Counted from the stretch's first letter, positions 22,332 to 31,307 are shown. The stretch: 47,386 nucleotides of DNA from Deltaproteobacteria bacterium UBA6106 (GCA_002428485.1 DIWM01000026.1:49129-96514); one strand, 5' to 3'. Made by a program: numbers and translations. Notes: generated from the letters alone by a model not told the origin.

Positions 22332-22550
22332 GTGATAGCTCTTGGCTCATGGCTGATAGCTCGTAGCAAAATCAAGCACGAATTTCTAAGCACCAAATCC
22401 TAAACAATATCAAAATTCAAATATCAAATGTTCAAAACGAATTCATGTTGTTTGTGTTTTGTATTTTGAAAATTGGTACATTCGGATTTGTTTAGAATTT
22501 CGAAATTAGTATTTCGTGCTTGGTCTTGCCATGAGCCATGAGCCATGAGC
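22332..22550. repeat. Nested intergenic palindrome: module C outside, module D inside
   Basis: Outer module C arms GATAGCTCTTGGCTCATGGC... (22334-22367) and CTTGCCATGAGCCATGAGCC... (22525-22550) enclose module D arms: 22371-22437 (AAGCACGAATTTCTAAGCAC and on) against 22446-22522 (ending TTTCGTGCTTGG). The whole can fold into one long imperfect hairpin between dapB and dapA. Confidence 0.8.
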
Positions 22551-22557
22551 TTTTTCT

Positions 22558-23445
22558 CTACTCCCTTTTTAGCAGTCCCTTCTCCTTTAACAGTCCCTTC
22601 AGGTATTTGCTGTTAGCATCCGAAAGCGGGCACAATGGTAATCTCAGTTCTCTCTCGATCATACCCATATAATAGAGGGCTTCCTTGACCGGGATCGGGT
22701 TTGTCTCGATGAACATACCCTGGAAAAGCGGCATAAGCTCTGTGTGCAGGTCCCGTGCCTTCAGGATGTCCTTCTCTTCCATGAAGGCCCTGTAAAGCGC
22801 TTTCAATGCTTTCGGCATAATGTTGGAGATCACCGATATGACGCCGACTGCACCAACGCTCATCATCGGCAGGAAGATGTTGTCGTCACCGGAAAGTATC
22901 GTGAAATTGCCTCCTGTTAATCTGTATATTTCGGAGACCTGCACAAGAGACCCCGACGCCTCCTTGATGCCGATGACATTAGGGATCTCAGCGACCTTTT
23001 TGATCGTCTCTGGAGTCATGTTGATGCCCGTTCGGCCCGGTATGTTGTAAAGGACAAGCGGTATGTCCACTGCCTGTGCGATCTCTTTGTAATGCCTGAA
23101 AAGGCCTTCCTGTGATGGCTTGTTGTAGTAAGGCGTTGTGAGAAGGCACGCGTCAGCGCCGAGCCTCTTCGCGCCCTCTGTCAGCTCTATCGCTTCTTTC
23201 GTGCTGTTTGAGCCTGTTCCTGCGATAACCGGGACTAAGCCTTTTGCATATTTCACCGTCAGCTCGATTACCCTCTCATGTTCTTCGTAAGAAAGCGTGG
23301 GCGCTTCTCCTGTGGTTCCGCAGGGAACAAGGCCGTCAACGCCCTCTTGCAGCTGAAACTTGATAAGGCTTTTCAGCGCATCTTCATCAACCTTTTCATT
23401 TTTGAAAGGCGTTACCATGGCCGTGAAAACACCTTTTAAATCCAT
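22558..23445 (-). CDS. dapA: 4-hydroxy-tetrahydrodipicolinate synthase
   Basis: The 295-residue TIM-barrel aldolase has the Schiff-base Lys in GIKEASG, Tyr in LYNIPGRTG, and the substrate loop PCGTTGEAPTLS. It condenses pyruvate with aspartate semialdehyde, the first committed step to DAP and lysine. It follows dapF after 79 bases; AAAGGAGC precedes the ATG. The gap holds degenerate words (CAGCTAATC, AAAGCTG) but no gene. Confidence 0.97.
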   Translation of the reverse strand: MDLKGVFTAMVTPFKNEKVDEDALKSLIKFQLQEGVDGLVPCGTTGEAPTLSYEEHERVIELTVKYAKGLVPVIAGTGSNSTKEAIELTEGAKRLGADACLLTTPYYNKPSQEGLFRHYKEIAQAVDIPLVLYNIPGRTGINMTPETIKKVAEIPNVIGIKEASGSLVQVSEIYRLTGGNFTILSGDDNIFLPMMSVGAVGVISVISNIMPKALKALYRAFMEEKDILKARDLHTELMPLFQGMFIETNPIPVKEALYYMGMIERELRLPLCPLSDANSKYLKGLLKEKGLLKRE

Positions 23446-23524
23446 AATCGCTCCTTTCCGGTGGGTCAGTTGTAAGCTGCCGGCGATCAGCTAATCTGAA
23501 CGCTGCGTGCCGAAAGCTGTCTGT

Positions 23525-24340
23525 TCACATCAATGCCTCTTCGTGCAGTTTGCCTACGAATATGATCTTCGTGTCGCCTTCGAGATAGACCTCTTCGTTT
23601 ATGTAGATCTTCAAAATTTCTCCACCGCGCGTATGCACATCGACAGGGCTTTCCACCTGGGACTTCCTGGTCAGGATAACCACGGATGCGACCGCCCCCG
23701 TCCCGCACGCATAAGTCTCTCCTTCGACACCTCTCTCGTAGGTTCTCAGCTTTACGTTCTTCGTGTCGATAATCTCGACAAAGTTCACGTTTGTCCCTTT
23801 CTTGCCGAACATTTTGTGGTATCGTATTGAGCTCCCCAGTTCGTTTACCGAGATATAATCAATATCCTTCACCACCAGGACAGCATGGGGTACTCCTGTA
23901 TCGACGCTGTTGATGAAAATTTCCTTGTCCTCGAGCTTGACCGGATAATCGAGCTTCAGGTCCTTGGGGGTGGTAAGCTGAAGCTTCACCTTCACGCCAT
24001 TGACCTCTGCTTTTATGATGCCGGCCATTGTTTCAAAGGTCATTCTCTCTCCGGCAATGCCTTTCATTTTGGCAAAACGCGCTGCGCATCGTCCACCGTT
24101 GCCGCACATCTCCGCCTCTGAACCGTCAGCATTAAAGAACCGCCAACTGAAATTATTGTTTTCCCTTGCAGCTTCGATCAATATGACACCGTCGGCGCCG
24201 ACCGAATGATGCTGCCTGCTTACCTTTTTTACAAATTCGTTAATGTTCCTGAATTTCTTGTAGACTTTTCCGTCGCGGTTATCAATAAGGATAAAATCGT
24301 TGCCGCTTGCGCTCATTTTGTAAAACTCTAACTCAGCCAC
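23525..24340 (-). CDS. dapF: Diaminopimelate epimerase
   Basis: The 271-residue protein has both catalytic cysteines in their motifs, EMCGNGGRCAARFA and TYACGTGAVAS. It interconverts LL- and meso-DAP for peptidoglycan and lysine. It begins four bases after lysA, so the two are translated together. Confidence 0.97.
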   Translation of the reverse strand: MAELEFYKMSASGNDFILIDNRDGKVYKKFRNINEFVKKVSRQHHSVGADGVILIEAARENNNFSWRFFNADGSEAEMCGNGGRCAARFAKMKGIAGERMTFETMAGIIKAEVNGVKVKLQLTTPKDLKLDYPVKLEDKEIFINSVDTGVPHAVLVVKDIDYISVNELGSSIRYHKMFGKKGTNVNFVEIIDTKNVKLRTYERGVEGETYACGTGAVASVVILTRKSQVESPVDVHTRGGEILKIYINEEVYLEGDTKIIFVGKLHEEALM

Positions 24341-24344
24341 TACT

Positions 24345-25604
24345 TCACACCTCCAGAAAATGCGGTACAGACTCGCCCCTCACAAGATCTCTGAGGGCCT
24401 CTCTTTTTCTTATAACATAAAATTCTCTGTCCTTTACAAGCACTTCGGCAACCCGTCTCCTGGCGTTGTAGTTCGAAGACATGGAAAAACCGTAAGCCCC
24501 GGCACCGAGGACGGCAAGGAGATCCCCGTTTTTGATTGACGCTATTGTCCGGTCTTTCGCAAAAAAATCTCCGGACTCACAAACAGGTCCCACAACGTCC
24601 ACCCTCACGGCATCGCCTTTGCCTTCTTTCACGGGGACTATTTCGTGGTATGCATCATAGAGGGCGGGCCTCACAAGGTCGTTCATGGCCCCATCGACAA
24701 TATAGAAGGTCTTCCCCGGTATCTCCTTGGTATACAGGAGTTTCGTGACGAAGACCCCGCTGTTCCCTACGAGCACCCTGCCGGGCTCAAGTATGAGCGT
24801 AAGCCCTGTTCCTTCCAGTTCTTCCTCCATCACCCGGGCGTAGTCTTCGGGGCGCGGCGGCAGTTCATCCTTGTAGGTTATCCCAAGTCCGCCGCCGATA
24901 TCGACCATCCGGACGGATATGCCTTCCTCTTGCAGTTGCCGGATCATTGACTTCAAAGACCGTACTGCCTCAATAAAGGGAGCAAGCTCAAGTATCTGGG
25001 ATCCAATATGGGATGATATGCCCACCGGTACAAGGAGGCGTTCTTTCCCCATTGCTTTGTAAAGCCTGCGGGCGTCCCTCCACAGCACGCCGAACTTATT
25101 TTTTTTCAGCCCTGTCGTTATGTAAGGGTGAGTCCTGGGGTCAATCTCGGGGTTCACCCGCATTGACACAGGTACGGCCTTCTTTAAGACCTGCGCCAGT
25201 TTTGAGACGGCCTGCAACTCCCCTTCAGACTCGATATTGATCATGAGGATGCCTGCCCTGATCGCAGATCGCAGCTCCTCCTCCGTCTTGCCCACGCCGG
25301 AAAACACTATCCTGTTCGCGGGTATCCCGGCGCGAAGGGCCTTGTAAAGTTCTCCGCCGGACACTATATCGGCGCCGCCGCCGAACTTTGCGGTCATCCT
25401 CAGGATCGCGCTGCTCGCATTTGCCTTACAGGAATAGCATGTGATATGCGGTATCTTCCTGAATGCATCATTGAAGACGCGGAAGTGCCTCTCGAAGGTC
25501 CGGTAGCTATATACGTAAAAGGGTGTGCCAACAGCGGCGGCAATCTCTGCCACGGGCACCTTTTCACAATACAACCGGCCCTTCTTGTATTCAAAGTAAT
25601 GCAT
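24345..25604 (-). CDS. lysA: Diaminopimelate decarboxylase
   Basis: The 419-residue PLP enzyme has the cofactor Lys in YSCKANAS, SSHIGSQI, the glycine loop IGGGLGITY, EPGRVLVGNSG and active-site VCESGDFFAKDR. It makes lysine from meso-DAP. Order lipoprotein-lysA-dapF resembles the lppL-lysA-dapF arrangement of other proteobacteria. Confidence 0.97.
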   Translation of the reverse strand: MHYFEYKKGRLYCEKVPVAEIAAAVGTPFYVYSYRTFERHFRVFNDAFRKIPHITCYSCKANASSAILRMTAKFGGGADIVSGGELYKALRAGIPANRIVFSGVGKTEEELRSAIRAGILMINIESEGELQAVSKLAQVLKKAVPVSMRVNPEIDPRTHPYITTGLKKNKFGVLWRDARRLYKAMGKERLLVPVGISSHIGSQILELAPFIEAVRSLKSMIRQLQEEGISVRMVDIGGGLGITYKDELPPRPEDYARVMEEELEGTGLTLILEPGRVLVGNSGVFVTKLLYTKEIPGKTFYIVDGAMNDLVRPALYDAYHEIVPVKEGKGDAVRVDVVGPVCESGDFFAKDRTIASIKNGDLLAVLGAGAYGFSMSSNYNARRRVAEVLVKDREFYVIRKREALRDLVRGESVPHFLEV

Positions 25605-25673
25605 CTTCTAGTGTGTGCCCCTCTTAATCAGGATTTAAATCCTGCATTCTGTCTCCTGGCTTATGAATCCTTG

Positions 25674-26672
25674 TTATTCTCTCAGGATCACTATCAATTC
25701 TCTCGACTGCCCGCTTTCGTTTCCTGATGTATCAACGGATGTTACGAAGTAGGAAACATATCGCAGATCAGGCACCACTGCGTCGATATACGAAGTATCC
25801 CTGGTAAGCTCTGTATTGAGTCTTTTCGCCGATCCTGCCCCGATCCTGTATACATTATATCCGGCAAGGTCCTTGTCGGGAGGTTCCTTCCAGGTTATCA
25901 CAACCGTATTGCCCTTCCGTTCAACCTTCATGTCGAGGGGCGCCGTAGGCGGTGTTTTGTCCTTTGGAACGACATCCAGCATGACGCCTTCGCCCTCCCA
26001 CTGCACTCCGCCTTTTACCCTGACCTTTCGGACTGCATAGCGATACCTTTTCCCATTCTCAAGCCCGGAATCAGCATAGAGAGAAACCGCAAGAGGGGTT
26101 TTGTTCAGGGGAAAAAGGGGATAGTCGCCGTTTTCATAGCGGTATATATTATAGAGGAAACCTTCCTCCCTTGACCAGGACAACTCCGCCCTCCTGTCAT
26201 CCTCTTTCGCTGAAACGTTCCCTGGCTGGTCCGGCGGCGTTTCCCACTTGATGGAAAAGACGTTTGATGCGTCCCCGAGAGTGCCCCGTTTTGTATATGG
26301 ATGCACCTTGTAGGAATACTGCAGCCCGCCCGTAAGGTCCTCGTCGTAGACATAGATCCTGTTGTCATAGAGGGCATACCCTTTGTTTTCATCAAGGCGG
26401 ATATCTTTGAAAGGTTCGAATGTTCCCGCGATACAGGAACCGCAGGTCTTTAATACCCTGAAGCCTGCGAGGTCTTTCGCCTCCGCAGTGTCCGCGTTCA
26501 GCGCCGGGCTTGAGAAAGAGAGAAAAAGTACCCCGTCTTTCACCGCCCCCGCCAGGTCATTGATCCCTGCAGGCGAAGGAAAAACCCTTGGTACAGGGTC
26601 ACCTTTCTTGCCGCATCCGGCAGCAACAACCAGCAAGATGGCACTAACGATTACAATATACCTTTTCAGCAT
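25674..26672 (-). CDS. FnIII-domain lipoprotein with an LptM-like N-terminus
   Basis: The 332-residue protein has a lipoprotein signal peptide ending VVAAGCGKKGDPVP; Cys20 should be lipidated. The residues after the Cys (CGKKGDPVPR) resemble the CGxKGPLxxP motif of LptM (YifL), which E. coli encodes next to dapF. Beyond lie two or three fibronectin-III-like repeats (for example PPDQPGNVSAKEDDRRAELS and PPTAPLDMKVERKGNTVVIT). It overlaps the argH end by 29 bases and precedes lysA. Outer-membrane location is likely; an LptD-assembly role is speculative. Confidence 0.85.
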   Translation of the reverse strand: MLKRYIVIVSAILLVVAAGCGKKGDPVPRVFPSPAGINDLAGAVKDGVLFLSFSSPALNADTAEAKDLAGFRVLKTCGSCIAGTFEPFKDIRLDENKGYALYDNRIYVYDEDLTGGLQYSYKVHPYTKRGTLGDASNVFSIKWETPPDQPGNVSAKEDDRRAELSWSREEGFLYNIYRYENGDYPLFPLNKTPLAVSLYADSGLENGKRYRYAVRKVRVKGGVQWEGEGVMLDVVPKDKTPPTAPLDMKVERKGNTVVITWKEPPDKDLAGYNVYRIGAGSAKRLNTELTRDTSYIDAVVPDLRYVSYFVTSVDTSGNESGQSRELIVILRE

Positions 26673-28017
26673 CGATCTGTCTCTCTACTTCCTTAAAAGA
26701 AGCTGCTCCTTCCGTCTTCCTGTTTTTCAATATAGCCTGCGGGTCAATACCGGCAAAGATGTCTTTTGCAAAGAGCGGTGAGAATTTCTTCAGCGTGGTG
26801 ATCGTCAGGTCCTTGAACGACTCCCCCTTTTCCTCGCAATCCCGCACAAGCCTTCCCACGATGCCGTGCGCCTCTCTGAACGGGACGCCTTTGAGCGTGA
26901 GATATTCTGCCATCTCAACGGCGGGCATGAAGCTTTCTCTTACCGCGCGTTCCATCCGTTTCCTGTCGGTCTTCATCCCGGCTATGCACAGCGTCATTAC
27001 GGCGAGCGCCTCTTTCACCGTCTCCATCGCATGGAACAAGGGCTCTTTATCTTCCTGAAGGTCTCTGTTGTACGTCATCGGCAAACCCTTCAGGATCGTG
27101 AAGATGCTAAAGAGGTCACCGATAACCCGTGAGGTTTTGCCACGGATCAGTTCCAGCGCGTCGGGGTTCTTCTTGTGAGGCATCAAGCTGCTTCCCGTGC
27201 AGAGCGCATCCGGCAAAGCCACAAATGCGACCTCGTTGGACGAAAAGATAATAAGGTCCTCCGATAACCTGCTCATGTGCATCATGGCCATGGAGACCCC
27301 GTAGATCGCATCAACGACAAAATCCCTGTCAGAGACCGAATCCATGCTGTTTTCGGAGACTCTTGCAAAGCCAAGCTTTTTTCTGACAAACTCCCTGTCG
27401 AGAGGCATCGTGGAGCCCGCGAGGGCGCCGCTCCCCAACGGCATGACATCAATTCCACGCAGGATGTTTTGCAGCCGTTCCCGGTCCCTTTTGAACATAT
27501 AATAATATGCCATGAGGTAATGCGAGAAGGTAACTACCTGCGCCTTCTGCATGTGGGTATAGCCCGGCATGATCGTCGCTTTCTCTTTTTCCGCCTTTTG
27601 CACAAGGCCCTTCAGGAGCCCCATGAGGTTTTCCTCAACGCGATTCAGTTGGTCCTTCAGGTACATTCTCATGTCGAGCGAAACCTGGTCGTTCCTGCTT
27701 CGGCCCGTGTGGAGCTTTTTCCCCGCGTCGCCTGTTTTTTCTATAAGCCTCGCCTCTATATGCATGTGGATATCCTCGAGGCTGCTGGAAAAAGTGAATA
27801 TGCCCATCTCTATCTCTTTCTGTATCTCATCAAGGGCGGCTGCAATATCTTTCATCTCTTCTCTTGTCAGGACGCCGATCCTGTTGAGCATTTCCGCATG
27901 GGCCTTGCTCCCCTCAACATCGTAACGGTAAAGAACCCAGTCAAAATCGATGGACGCGCTGAACCTCTCAAGGAGAGGGTCTGTTTTCCCCTTAAACCTG
28001 CCGCCCCATGGTTTCAT
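26644..28017 (-). CDS. argH: Argininosuccinate lyase
   Basis: The 457-residue protein has the fumarase-superfamily signature GSSLMPHKKNPD, plus LHTGRSRNDQV and GYTHMQKAQ. It splits argininosuccinate into arginine and fumarate. It starts in an ATGA overlap with yggS and its end overlaps the lipoprotein gene start. Confidence 0.97.
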   Translation of the reverse strand: MKPWGGRFKGKTDPLLERFSASIDFDWVLYRYDVEGSKAHAEMLNRIGVLTREEMKDIAAALDEIQKEIEMGIFTFSSSLEDIHMHIEARLIEKTGDAGKKLHTGRSRNDQVSLDMRMYLKDQLNRVEENLMGLLKGLVQKAEKEKATIMPGYTHMQKAQVVTFSHYLMAYYYMFKRDRERLQNILRGIDVMPLGSGALAGSTMPLDREFVRKKLGFARVSENSMDSVSDRDFVVDAIYGVSMAMMHMSRLSEDLIIFSSNEVAFVALPDALCTGSSLMPHKKNPDALELIRGKTSRVIGDLFSIFTILKGLPMTYNRDLQEDKEPLFHAMETVKEALAVMTLCIAGMKTDRKRMERAVRESFMPAVEMAEYLTLKGVPFREAHGIVGRLVRDCEEKGESFKDLTITTLKKFSPLFAKDIFAGIDPQAILKNRKTEGAASFKEVERQIDAEKVYCNR

Positions 28018-28685
28018 AATCGCTCACCAAATATCGCGGTGCCTATACGCACCATCGTTGCTCCTTCTTCAATAGCCACCTCAAAATCCGAAGACATCCC
28101 CATCGAAAGCTCTCTCATTGTCAGCCCGAATTCGTCGTTCATCTCCTTCAGAATTTCCCGTAACCGGGCAAACACCCACCGTATCTCTTCGGGGTCATCT
28201 ACAAAGGGCGCCATGGTCATCAACCCCACGGGTCTCGCATGCGCCAATGCCATTGTTCTTTCGAACATCCTCCGCAGGCCATCCACACCCGTGCCGTGCT
28301 TGGAATCCTCTCCGGCAACATTAACCTCGAAGAGCATATCTATCTGCTTTCCGTATCGCTCAATTCCCTCAACGATATCCCACCTGTCGACCGAATGGAC
28401 GCAATGAAAAAGTTCCGCGACATACTTTACCTTATTGGTCTGGATATGCCCTATCATATGCCAGGATACATCGTCTGTTATTTCTTCGATCTTCTTGCGT
28501 GCCTCCTGGATATAATTTTCACCAAAATCACGGAGGCCGCACGCAACAGCAGCTTTGATCTTCTCTGCACTGACCTTTTTCGTAACCCCTATTAACCGCA
28601 CCTCTTCGGGTGACCGTCCGGAACGGCGGCATGCATTCGCCATGCGATCCTTCACCGCGCAAAGAGATCCTTCAACGGCGCTCAT
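28014..28685 (-). CDS. PLP homeostasis protein (YggS/PLPBP family)
   Basis: The 223-residue protein has the PLP-binding Lys in LIGVTKKVSAEKI, the signatures GENYIQEARKK and WHMIGHIQTNKVK, and SMGMSSDFEVAIEEGATMVR at the end. It binds PLP without known catalytic activity and buffers cofactor supply and amino-acid metabolism. Start ATG 28685 is chosen over an upstream TTG at 28691; no clear ribosome site precedes either. Confidence 0.95.
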   Translation of the reverse strand: MSAVEGSLCAVKDRMANACRRSGRSPEEVRLIGVTKKVSAEKIKAAVACGLRDFGENYIQEARKKIEEITDDVSWHMIGHIQTNKVKYVAELFHCVHSVDRWDIVEGIERYGKQIDMLFEVNVAGEDSKHGTGVDGLRRMFERTMALAHARPVGLMTMAPFVDDPEEIRWVFARLREILKEMNDEFGLTMRELSMGMSSDFEVAIEEGATMVRIGTAIFGERL

Positions 28686-28766
28686 GATCAACCGGCCAAT
28701 TCAGCGAAGAGTATATCTTCGTACAATGTCCAATTCCTGTTCTATATATTCCGAACTGCTTTAAGC

Positions 28767-29360
28767 TCACGCAAGGATACCTAAGGAGAGGAGGGCTTCT
28801 GCAATCTCGCAGATCGGGAGACCCACAACGTTCGTGTAAGAGCCCTTTATCTCTTTCACCATGTAACCACCTCTGCCTTGCACCGCATAAGAACCGGCCT
28901 TGTCAAGCGGCTCCGACGTTTTTATATACCGTTTGATCTCCTCGTCATGGAGATCCCTGACAAAGACCTTTGTCTCCACTGCGTCACGGTAGGCCATCTT
29001 CTTAGAGAGGTTAAGGACACAAAAACCGGTTATGACCTTATGCCATTTTCCGCTCAGCGCTTTCAGCATGTTGAATGCCTCTTGCTCGTTCCTTGGCTTG
29101 CCGAGTATCTTGTTCTTGTAAACAACAACCGTATCGGCAGCAATAACCCACTTGTCCGGAAAATGATTCCCCACCTTATGTGCCTTTTCATGGGATACCC
29201 TCAGAACATATTCCTTCGGGGGCTCATCCTTCTTTCTCGATTCATCGACATCGGGCGGTATGATGGCAAAGGATATGCCCAGCGTTCGGAGGATATCCAC
29301 CCTCCGCGCCGACTCGCTCGCAAGAATTATCGAATCCCCTTCTTTTATTTGAAACATCAT
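28767..29360 (-). CDS. maf: Maf-like nucleotide pyrophosphatase
   Basis: The 197-residue protein has the Maf motifs ILASESARRVDIL, AADTVV, DKAGSYAVQGRGG and GSYTNVVGLP. The pattern matches the YhdE-type subgroup that hydrolyses dTTP/UTP and modified pyrimidine nucleotides. It heads the minus-strand run maf-yggS-argH-lipoprotein-lysA-dapF-dapA. Confidence 0.93.
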   Translation of the reverse strand: MMFQIKEGDSIILASESARRVDILRTLGISFAIIPPDVDESRKKDEPPKEYVLRVSHEKAHKVGNHFPDKWVIAADTVVVYKNKILGKPRNEQEAFNMLKALSGKWHKVITGFCVLNLSKKMAYRDAVETKVFVRDLHDEEIKRYIKTSEPLDKAGSYAVQGRGGYMVKEIKGSYTNVVGLPICEIAEALLSLGILA

Positions 29361-29431
29361 TATCCCTATATATTAATATTGTAGCATAGAAAATTATCCG
29401 AAATGCCAAACAATTGCAAGTTAAATGTATA

Positions 29432-29556
29432 ATGGCTCACGGCTTACAAAGTAAAAGGTAAAATGAGAAAGGCAAAAGGTTTAAACTTTTTACATTTCAC
29501 CTTTTACATTTCACGTCTTGTATTTTACTATGAGCTGTCAGCTATGAGCTATAAAC
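29432..29556. repeat. Nested intergenic palindrome: module C outside, module B inside
   Basis: Module B arms 29450-29482 (GTAAAAGGTAAAATGAGAAA and on) and 29483-29515 (AACTTTTTACATTTCACCTT and on) meet at TTTAAA. Module C words flank them: GGCTCACGGCTTAC on the left and CTATGAGCTGTCAGCTATGA on the right. It separates divergent maf and cutA. Confidence 0.8.
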
Positions 29557-29578
29557 TGACTTTAAGAAGGAGGTAACC

Positions 29579-29911
29579 ATGACGGGGATTATAAACATTA
29601 TCACAACGGGAAACGATCGGAACACCATTGAATATATAGGGAAGAAGCTTGTCGAGATGAGACTTGCCGCATGTGCCCAGATCGTGGGACCCATCAAAAG
29701 CATATACTGGTGGAAGGGAAGGGTGGAAGAGGCCGAAGAATGGCATTGCGTAATGAAAAGCACGAAAAATCTTTATAAAAAGATAGAGGAAGCAATAACA
29801 AAGCTTCATCCTTATGAACTTCCGGAGATCATAGCCATCGGGATCGAAGATGCACTGCCTGAATACGCTCAATGGGTCACTGACGAAACTGAACCGGCGG
29901 CTCAGACATGA
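29579..29911 (+). CDS. cutA: CutA divalent-cation tolerance protein family
   Basis: The 110-residue protein has the CutA core LAACAQIVGPIKSIYWWKG, EEWHCVMKS and HPYELPEIIAI, which form trimeric ferredoxin-like folds. Despite its name the cellular role is unsettled; it binds metal ions. AAGGAGG precedes the ATG by seven bases. The short tail ETEPAAQT is not conserved. Confidence 0.95.
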   Translation: MTGIINIITTGNDRNTIEYIGKKLVEMRLAACAQIVGPIKSIYWWKGRVEEAEEWHCVMKSTKNLYKKIEEAITKLHPYELPEIIAIGIEDALPEYAQWVTDETEPAAQT

Positions 29912-29919
29912 ACTACTTT

Positions 29920-30060
29920 GGTGCTTAGCTCTCAGCCGGGAACCCGGTCTATTTGGTTCATTTCGTCTATTTCGTCTGCCCGGTCCTAACGTAGAACGTA
30001 GAACGTTGAACGTTGAACAAATTTTTCCTCGCGCCTTACGATTTATGCCTAACGATTCTC
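29920..30060. repeat. Intergenic word repeats (TTTCGTCTATTTCGTCT, AACGTAGAACG, module A)
   Basis: Three low-complexity blocks follow each other: about 29946-29978 with CTATTT/TTTCGTCT words, about 29986-30018 with GTAGAACGTAGAACGTTGAA words, and 30030-30056 with module A words (GCCTTACGATTTATGCCTAA). They fill the gap between cutA and the serine operon promoter. Confidence 0.65.
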
Positions 30061-30079
30061 ATATTGTGAAATGTTTCTC

Positions 30080-30108
30080 TTGACCTTTCCCTCGGGAATC
30101 TTTAATAT
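30080..30108 (+). promoter_or_regulatory. Promoter of the class V aminotransferase-serA operon
   Basis: TTGACC (30080-30085), 17-base spacer, TAATAT (30103-30108). Directly upstream, 30064-30081 reads TTGTGAAATGTTTCTCTT, resembling a Rex operator (TTGTGAA-4-TTCACAA; 11 of 14 positions) and touching the -35. Confidence 0.65.
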
Positions 30109-30145
30109 ATTTGCACAAAAACGTACCCCTTTAAGGAGGATAAAA

Positions 30146-31285
30146 ATGCAAAAGAGATACCTGCTTGCGCCAGGGCCAACGGCAATACCACCGGAAGTGC
30201 TTTTAAAGATGGCAGAACCTATTATCCATCACAGAAACCCCCTCTTCGAGGAGATCGTCCAGGAGGTAAGGGAGAACCTGAAGTATCTCTTCGGTACGAA
30301 GAACGAGGTCCTTGTCTTTGCATCTTCAGGGACCGGTGCAATGGAAGGCGCAGTAACGAATATGCTCTCGCCGGGCGATAAGGCGATATGCGTCCGGAGC
30401 GGCAAGTTTGGTGAAAGATGGACGAATATCTGTAAGGCCTATGGGGTTGAGGCGATCAATATCGATCTGCCCTGGGGAGACATTCTGGACCCGGCTGTTG
30501 TGGAAAAGACCCTGCAGGCTAATCCCGAGGCAAAGGCAGTCTATATGCAGGCTACGGAGACGTCAACGGGTGCCAAGTTCCCCGTGAAAGAGGTTGCGGC
30601 GATCGTCAAAAATTATCCCAATACCCTCATGGTTGTCGACGGTATCACCGGAGTAGGCGTCTTTGAATTGCCCCAGGATGCCTGGAATATAGATATTCTT
30701 GTCGCAGGTTCACAGAAGGCACTCATGCTGCCTCCGGGGCTCGCTTTTGCCGGTGTCAGCGACAAGGCGTGGGAATTTAACAAGAATTCCAAGATCCCGA
30801 AGTTCTATTTCAACTGGACAAAGGAGCTTGCCAATCTTCAAAAGAACCAGACGAATTTTACCCCGGCAATATCCCTTATCATCGGTCTCATGCAGGCGCT
30901 CCGGATGATCAAGGCAGAAGGCCTGGAGAATGTCTACAAGAGAATCGATGTCCTCTCGAAGGCGACACGCGAGGCGGCCGTCGCGCTGGGCCTGAAAGTC
31001 TTTGCAAAGTCCCCGAGTTCGGCCGTTACTGCCATTGTTGCCCCGGAAGGGATCGATGGCCAGGCGATCTACAAGTCCATGTGGAAAAAATATGGCGTCA
31101 CCGGCGCCGGCGGACAGGACCAGCTGAAAGGCAAGATCTTCAGGATCGCCACCCTTGGATATGCAGATAAATACGATGTTATAACGGCTATCTCTGCCCT
31201 TGAGTTCACATTGCGGGACCTGGGATACAAGTTCCAGATGGGGGCGGGCGTAGCAAAAGCAGTAGAGTGTTTGAAGGATTCATAA
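30146..31285 (+). CDS. Class V aminotransferase, probable serine-pathway transaminase
   Basis: The 379-residue PLP enzyme has the small-subunit class V pattern: RYLLAPGPTAIPPEV, FASSGTGAMEGAV, VVDGITGVG and the PLP Lys in VAGSQKALMLPPG. It belongs with serine-pyruvate/alanine-glyoxylate aminotransferases. Such proteins encoded next to serA are proposed to replace the canonical SerC for 3-phosphohydroxypyruvate, which fits this two-gene order. AAGGAGG precedes ATG 30146 by six bases. Confidence 0.92.
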   Translation: MQKRYLLAPGPTAIPPEVLLKMAEPIIHHRNPLFEEIVQEVRENLKYLFGTKNEVLVFASSGTGAMEGAVTNMLSPGDKAICVRSGKFGERWTNICKAYGVEAINIDLPWGDILDPAVVEKTLQANPEAKAVYMQATETSTGAKFPVKEVAAIVKNYPNTLMVVDGITGVGVFELPQDAWNIDILVAGSQKALMLPPGLAFAGVSDKAWEFNKNSKIPKFYFNWTKELANLQKNQTNFTPAISLIIGLMQALRMIKAEGLENVYKRIDVLSKATREAAVALGLKVFAKSPSSAVTAIVAPEGIDGQAIYKSMWKKYGVTGAGGQDQLKGKIFRIATLGYADKYDVITAISALEFTLRDLGYKFQMGAGVAKAVECLKDS

Positions 31286-31307
31286 AAAAACATACGTGGG
31301 GGACCTC

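Noticed and set aside
27277..28407. Long plus-strand frame of 376 residues
   Set aside because: It is antisense to argH and yggS, which have unmistakable motifs; the frame has no recognisable domain.
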